NCBI RefSeq assembly: GCF_034190915.1
Contig: NW_026947506.1
Location: 9,423,501 to 9,487,500 of the forward strand
Source of the DNA: Cavia porcellus
Taxonomy: Eukaryota; Chordata; Mammalia; Rodentia; Caviidae
Reading direction: 5' to 3'
Length of the DNA: 64,000 nucleotides
The notes below the pieces were generated by a model. It was given only the letters and a program-made list of their open reading frames with translations. It did no database searches and was not told the origin of the DNA. Below, piece after piece: positions 57,830 through 64,000 of this stretch. A program made the position numbers and the translations under genes. Every line of letters starts with the position of its first letter. Position 1 is the first letter of the stretch.

Positions 57830-59510
57830 CATTCCTTGAGAAGTCTCAATGTTAGTCATAAAGCTATCTACCTTAAGAAATCTACAAGCACAAACATGGA
57901 AAATAAAACAAAATAAAAACAGAAAATGACAAGACATGGAAGCGAAATGCATCCCCATATCTCCAGCCCACCCAGGACCACTCCAGAAAACAATGAGAGA
58001 AGAAACTGGAAGCCACACACTGGAACTTTCTGAAATGATAGCGAGATAAGTGAAAAAACAAGTTGAGGTGGCTATAGAGAAAATAATCTTTCAGGTAAAA
58101 GAAAACAGTGACAGTGAAAATGAAACACATGCCCAACAACTCTAGCATGGACACAGGAAAAAAACAGATGAGCTTAGGAAACTGATGGAAACCACAACTT
58201 CCCAGCACAGGAAAAAAATGGAAGCCATGAAACAGACCGAAATCCAGGAGATTAAAAATTCCATTGAAAGTGTATGCAACAGATTGAAGGTAAAGATACA
58301 ATATCAGATCTAGAAGACAGGGTTGAAGTTAACCACAATGAAAACAAAAGTATCAAAATAGCAACTATGAAAAATGTTAATCCAACACCTGAAAGATGAA
58401 GCAAAGAACAACATAATATTGATCAGGGTTGATGAGAAAGCCAGAGATGGTGCAAATGCCTTAAAAACTCTTCACAGAAATAAAGACAGAGAACATCCCA
58501 AACGCAGCAAAAGAATTTAACATGCAAATTAGTGAGGCATATAGAACTCCAAATAGCCACAACCAAAATAAATCTACACCAACACAAAAATAACCATTAA
58601 GATTCCATAAATTCAACCCAAGAACAGAGTACTAAAAGTGGTTAAAGAAAAGAAACAGGTCACCTAGAAAGGAAGATCCATCAAAATCACAGAAGACTTC
58701 TCAACACCAGCCCTAAAGCTAAGAAGTGATTGGAGTGAAGTATTTTAAGCCTTAAAAGAAAAAAACCTCTCCACCTCAGATTGTTGTGTCTCACAAAACT
58801 ATCTTTCAAAACCAATGGAAAAATAAGATAATTTCAGAATAAAGAATGACTGAAGAAATTAATGACCACCAAGTGAGCTCTCCAAAATGCTCTGAAAGAT
58901 AATTTAGGAAGAGATAAGGAGGACCACAATTCCAAGAACACCAACAGAAAGAAGCCACCAGCCCAGGCAAGCAATTAAACAAAGGGAAAAGTTTGGATAC
59001 CAACAACAGAAAAACAATATGTGAAGCATAATCTAACACATACCTGTTATAACATCAACATTAATGGTATCAGTTCACCAATCAAAGGAAACAGATTAGC
59101 AGAATGAATCAAGAAGTAAGAGCCAACAATATGCTGCACACACAAAAATATTTAATTGAAAAAGAAATTCATAGACTAGAAGTCAAATAATGGAAAGCAA
59201 TATTTCATGTGACCAGATGCCATAAAAAAGCAGGGATAGATATTCTATTTGCAGACAATGTGAAATTCAAGCCAAGACTGATAAAAAGAAAAAAGAAGCT
59301 CACCATGTACTCATTAAGGGAAAACTCCAGAACAGAGATAAAAATCATAAATATATATGCACCAAATACCAGTGCACCCAAGTACATTAAACAAATGTTA
59401 ACAAACATAAAAAATCAAATAAGCACTAACACAATTATAGTAGGTGACCTTAATACCCACTGTCACAAGTAGACAGATAAACTAGATTTAAAAAACATTA
59501 TTTTGTTTAT
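57830..59510 (+). mobile_element. Degenerate L1, ORF1 and start of ORF2
   Basis: In plus orientation, sequence near 58690-58860 corresponds to the L1 ORF1p C-terminus ('attggagtgaagtattttaa', 'ccttaaaagaaaaaaacctc'). At 59060-59130 it matches the ORF2 start ('catcaacattaatggtatca'). The frame 59209-59472 encodes endonuclease-domain words (KAGIDILFADNVKFKP, IINIYAPNTSAPKYIKQM, IIVGDLNTHC). Interruptions are frequent, and it ends soon after the endonuclease start. Confidence 0.75.
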
Positions 59511-59739
59511 GTTAAAGAAATAAAGCAAATCAAACAATGAAAGTGATATAGGACTTCAAAACAAGACAACAGGAAATCAGCAATCGCAACCATAATGTCT
59601 TTCGTTTTCTTCAAAATATCTGTCCACAGCATCACACACAGTAAAATAAAAAAAAAGTAGAACAAAACCAAGCAATACAAAAGAATGAAAGGATACAGGG
59701 ACTTTAAAACATGATAATGGAAAATCAACAATTTCATTA

Positions 59740-60130
59740 CTTTTAATATTTAGTATATTTTACCAGTAAACCTGTCTGAACATTTTTTTTATTGGGCAAT
59801 TTTCTATAACTGATTCAGTTTTTTTGCTAATTTTTGTTCTATACATATTTTCTGTTGATTAGTTTCTCATAAGACATTATATGTTCCTAAGAATTTATCC
59901 ATTCATTCTTCATTATACAGTTTGTTGGGGAATAATTGTCACTACTCATCTTTTTATGATCCTTTGTGTTTCTGTGGACTCAATAGTAATGTCCTGCTCC
60001 CCACCATGCTCTCGTCACAAGTACACATTTGAACTACAGTCTTTTGATTTTGAAATACAACGTATCAAACAAGTACTTATATGTTAGACTCTTCTTTAAA
60101 TATGTTGAAATTATTTATTTCAAATCAATA
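59740..60130 (-). mobile_element. Old L1 fragment, antisense
   Basis: 'tgggcaattttctataactg', 'attcagtttttttgctaat' and 'tcctaagaatttatccattc' resemble reverse-complemented L1 ORF2 sequence. Short and decayed. Confidence 0.4.
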
Positions 60131-60340
60131 AAATGATCCAGGGAGATATTTGCATCATAATATCAAGAAAAGTATTCTAAATTTCAGATTGGATTATTGG
60201 ATACATTAAACACTATCCTATGGGTTAACAAAACCTAAAAATGTGACATCATTTCAAATTTAAGTAGATGACTCTGGAAATAGAAAAGAGTTGGACTCAG
60301 TGGAAAGGAAGATGCACTCCTCCATTAAAATATTGTGATT

Positions 60341-60950
60341 CTATTTCTGCAACTTCACCCTGGACAGAGCGTCCCTCAGTGACTGGTGCACCTGCTTGTT
60401 GCACAGGGTGTAGATGATGGGGTTCGGCAATGGGGTCACCACCGTGTTCACCAGAGCAGCGTCTTGGTTGGAGTCCAGTCTGCTTATTTTCTTTGGCTTC
60501 ATGTAGATGAAGACACAGCTGCCATACATCAGAGTTGAAAGGAGCAGATGGAGAAGGCCTTGTGCTGCTCCATGGCTGATGGGGTGCAACTACTTTCTTC
60601 CTGATGGCTGTGCTGTTCCTGGTTCAGAACTATAGCCACCTGCAAACAGTGGCACTACCCCACCATCATGAACCCATGGATACGTGTCCTGCTGGTCACT
60701 GCTTGCTCTCTTTGGGTTCTCACTCATAGCATATCCAGTTATAAAGCTATCAAATTGTTCTTCTATGTTCCCAATGTCATCCCTCCCTTCTTATATGATT
60801 TTAGACCCTTAGCAATTATCATGTTGTGAAACCAGGTCTATTGAGATGTTTTTCATCCTTGCTTTCTTTGTCTTGTTTACTTCCCTTCTTATGACTTTCA
60901 TCATCTGTAGCAACAAAGCAGTCACAATTGTACCTCCCATAAGCCACCAT
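60341..60950 (-). pseudogene. OR6D-like pseudogene with internal inversion
   Basis: The segment 60341 to about 60582 on the minus strand encodes the OR C-terminus: YGSCVFIYMKPKKISRLDSN, LNTVVTPLPNPIIYTL-type TM7 (here VVTPLPNPIIYTLCNKQV) and the same LSRVKLQK end as the intact gene at 51966. From about 60583 to 60950 the homologous middle of the gene (TM3 to IL3) lies in plus orientation, starting 'gcaactactttcttcctgat' and running through 'ctaccccaccatcatgaacc' to 'gtcacaattgtacc'. The N-terminal third (TM1-TM2) is missing. The middle part also has frame-breaking changes. The short 'ccat-agcca' sequence occurs at both ends of the flipped segment. It cannot encode a receptor. Confidence 0.88.
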
Positions 60951-60966
60951 TAGGACAAAGCAAGAC

Positions 60967-63900
60967 GCCTCTCATATGGTTCTTGTGAAGCCAGGACAAG
61001 GACAGACAGGCTGCTTTCAAGGGCCAGGGACCTTGTTCATGCCACTCACAGTGGGGACCAGTTCAGGGCACAAAAAATCCTGTCTGCAGTGCTGTAGTCC
61101 TCTCCATAGAATTTCTATGATGCAGCCTGGTTTCCATCACTGAGGCATCCGTCTGAGTTGGGAGGACACAAAGCATGAAACTCTGTTTGGAGTCATTAGA
61201 AGACATGCTGTCCTCACTGCTAGGCGTCACCACAAGCAGAGCACAGGGATGTGGTTAAGGGTCTTCATCATGGTGGCTCCAGGAGACATGGGCCTGTGAA
61301 GTCACAGTGAGCCCAGCTCAGAGTATGGCCTGCAGAATGGCAAGGGTCAGGAATCAAAGAATTGATCCTAAGAGGTGACCTTAAGAGGAAATGAGAGGAG
61401 CTTCTCTGCCTCAGCTAAGTGGAAGATTGAGACAAAGTCTGGTGACATTCTGCATGAGGATTCCAGGTAAAAGTCTGAGTTTTATGTCAGGTGATGAAAT
61501 TCTATGTATTTCCCTGCAATGATAAACCCAAGCCAGACAGCATTCCCATGGAAATGATGCCCTGTCTGCACTCACACAACTGTCGGGTGAGCAACTGTGG
61601 CCTGCAGAGGGCCAGAGGCACAAGAACAGAGGCAGAGCCCAAAACAGGGAGCCACTGGAGCAGGAAGACAAAGAATGGTCTGGAGCCCCAAATGGAACTA
61701 TTACCTTTGCAGAGCAGGAAAACCTGCAAGGCTGAGAAAGCCAGGCTCTGGGGAGAGAGGGTGCAGAGCTAAGGGAAGTCTTTCCTGCCCTACTCAGCTT
61801 TCCCTGGTAGACACTGCCTTGCTCATTGCTGGAAGGCTCCTGAGTACACAAGTCCGCTTCTGTGTCAGCAGCCATGGCACTGGCTTCTCATTCACCCACC
61901 CCATGCCTTCTCCTTTGGGTCGTCTTTGGAGAGCCCCGTTCACAGCTGTCTCTGTTTCTATTGTGTGGTCCCCACAGTTATCCCTCTTATCCACCTTTGA
62001 GACAGCCTGGGCCAGGCAGAGAGCGAGGCTAGGACCTCCAGACCTCCTCCACCATCCTGTCCTCAGCAACTCCCAAGAATAATGACCTCCTTTCACAGAA
62101 TACTTGGTCTCTCCTCTCCTGTCAGCATCTCCAGGTAGAGTTAGCATCCTGGTTATACTCAGAAGCAAACTAGTGCTCACATGGGTCTGGAACCCCTGGA
62201 GAATCTGAACCTGAACCCAGAACACCTCCACCCCAATCCAGAAATATCTCTACACCCTCTCTGAGATCCCAGACACCACCATCACTCCAGCGCTCTGTGC
62301 CCCACTTTTCCCTGGCAGGTTGATGACTGTGGGTGCAGGGGCTGCTTAGCTGGGCCTGAAGCTGCCGAAGACTATAGATCGAGTCACATATTTCTTTCTG
62401 TCACCACTGTATGAAACACTCAATACTTGTCTAAAGTATTTTCTAGCTTTCTGATACCCTTTGAAATGTAGAAATGTAGACATTGTAAGACACTAAGATG
62501 AATCACTCAATAAACAATCTCCAAGCCAAGTTCAGATCAGTTAGTGATCATGTGGACTAATGGGTGGTAGTCTTCAAGGGCGTGTTTATTGGGAAGACTT
62601 GGAGAATACGGAGGGTGATAGTATACTATTTGGGGATTAGAATTCTATCTGGAAGTGTTGGACCTTGTCTGTGATAATCTGTGACCCCGAGTTACGGTCA
62701 GCTTCAATTCATCAAATTCCTGAATTTCATGCTGCAAATCAGTGTGCTCTTTTGAAGAGGTAAGGGGGATACTGATTGAAGACTAACAACCATTCATCAT
62801 TTCTAAACTAAATACCAAATCTATTCTCAGCTTCTGTCTAAGATGCCAATAGTAATTTTATTCAATTATAAAGTTACACCTAAGATGCCCATGTTTCTTT
62901 TGTTATCTTTCATGCATCAGGGTGGCATTTCCAGAACTTTCTAACAGCTTGGGACACATGCCAGTCCCTGTCCTAATTAGACATGGCAGTTTTGTCTGTC
63001 CATTTCTGCTAGCAATGATGGCTTTGAAGAGCTGTGTGAAGTATTACTGTGCAACCCCATCAATTGTTCCCACTGCAGCCAGGAAGAAAGGTCCAAACCC
63101 AGGGAGTGATTATTAATCTCCAGCATTTTCTAGGCGCATTCTTAGGTACACAATAGGTGTTAGTGTTGGAATTTCTTTGGGTAAAGCAAATCAGGGATCC
63201 CAAAACTTGCTTAACCTGAGCACTAGGGAAAAGAACAGGGGAAGACATTACGATAGTTCACATCACAGTCAGAAACCATTTTTGAAGTTGAAGGAGCTGC
63301 AATGGGAACATTGAAGTAACTGTAGTGGCACAGAAGGCATCGCAGGGGCAGTGGTCACTCTACAGCGCTTCAGTCTAATGTTCTCCACGTGCTGTAGGGT
63401 CTACACATGGTGCCCACTCCTTTCAGGTGCATATATCTAAATTCTAGGTGTGATTTCAGGATTTATGCCTGAGTGTTGACTGTCCAGAAGGAACAGAAAA
63501 CAGTTTCCCACAGCTGAAAGGACACATCACAGATTTTTTCTCTCCTGTGGAGCTTTCCCTGTAAGCCCTGATATAACTGAGGTGTATTGCAGCATACCCC
63601 ATGTCTGCAAAGCCGAAAGATTCACACCCAACTACTGTCTTGTGTCAGCTAGGGCCAGAGTACCTGTGTCCTGAGTTTCTCCCTGCTCATGTGCTCTTCA
63701 GCACATGAGGTGGGCTCATGAACTTGGGCACACACCTGGCTCATCAGACCCATTGGAAGGTCAGTATCTGCCCACATGGGACACACAAATTAATTCAGGA
63801 AGGAGAAGCAGAGCTTCCTGAGGGTTGCTTTGAACTCCTTGTTTCTCAAAGTATAGATAATAGTGTTCAGTGTGGGGCTCAGCATACCATAAAGAACCCC

Positions 63901-64000
63901 AAACTTGCTGTTTTCCACATTGTAGCCAGAGGCAGGGCTGACATAGGCATAGAAGACAACAGTGTAGTACATGCACACCACAGTGAGGTGGGAGGAGCAG
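60967..64000 (-). repeat. Inverted duplication, arm 2
   Basis: The reverse complement of this segment aligns with 39698-43545 (see arm 1 checkpoints), with scattered substitutions and small indels. It lacks the LTR-like insertion of arm 1. It contains the OR13A1-like 3' end and is cut by the window end, so the duplication may extend further. No other gene was recognised in it. Confidence 0.85.
63790..64000 (-). CDS. OR13A1-like olfactory receptor, 3' end only
   Basis: The last 70 codons of an OR on the minus strand are open from the window edge to TAA at 63790. The visible sequence runs CSSHLT, then VCMYYTVVFYAYVSPASGY, then GVLYGMLSPTLNTIIYTL, ending RKLCFSFLN. It is a paralogue of OR13A1 (38952-39905), produced by the inverted duplication. 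Differences include loss of one residue between SK and GVLY, and NTIIY in place of the conserved NPxxY motif of TM7. Whether the full gene is intact cannot be seen, as the 5' two thirds are outside the window. Confidence 0.8.
   Translation of the reverse strand, partial: CSSHLTVVCMYYTVVFYAYVSPASGYNVENSKFGVLYGMLSPTLNTIIYTLRNKEFKATLRKLCFSFLN

Overview
The window is nuclear DNA from a mammal, and the interspersed repeats point to a rodent. It has spliced exons with GT-AG introns, a CpG-island promoter, intronless olfactory receptor (OR) genes, L1 elements, MaLR-type LTRs, and B1-like and tRNA-derived ID-like SINEs. The ID-like SINEs differ from the standard mouse/rat sequence, so a non-murid rodent is likely (inference; the species is not determined).

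Left half (1-31560, minus strand): the first six coding exons of ALOX5 (arachidonate 5-lipoxygenase), encoding residues 1-278, i.e. the C2-like/PLAT membrane-binding domain and the start of the catalytic domain. All splice sites are canonical and the frame is open from ATG to the end of exon 6. Exons 7 onward lie beyond the left edge. A GC-box-rich promoter inside a CpG island lies immediately right of exon 1 (about 31561-31900). The introns hold layered repeats: a hAT-like DNA transposon inside an MLT1-like LTR inside an old L1 (11262-12240), three L1 insertions with clear target-site duplications (16036, 17922, 21676), a decayed provirus with both LTRs (22476-25384), and a 200-bp purine tract (29053-29252).

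Right half (31900-64000): intergenic DNA leading into an OR cluster. OR13A1 (plus, 38952-39905) is intact and stands divergent to ALOX5, the same neighbour relation as in human. An intact family-6 OR resembling OR6D lies at 51966-52907 (minus). An OR6D-like pseudogene at 60341-60950 carries an internal inversion. The last 211 bp (63790-64000, minus) are the 3' end of a second OR13A1-like gene cut by the window edge. That copy and about 3 kb beyond it form the second arm of an inverted duplication whose first arm is 39698-43545. The 17 kb between the arms hold L1 copies, an endogenous retroviral pol remnant (46840-47697) and the intact OR6D-like gene.

ALOX5 makes leukotriene A4 in leukocytes and the OR genes encode odorant GPCRs; they share a neighbourhood, not a pathway. 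I found no operon, CRISPR array, prophage or unknown protein-coding system. The most interesting features are structural: the inverted OR duplication, the OR pseudogene with its middle flipped, an unnamed 830-bp LTR-like repeat that dates the duplication, nested transposons, and a Ser-to-Thr change at a known ALOX5 kinase site.
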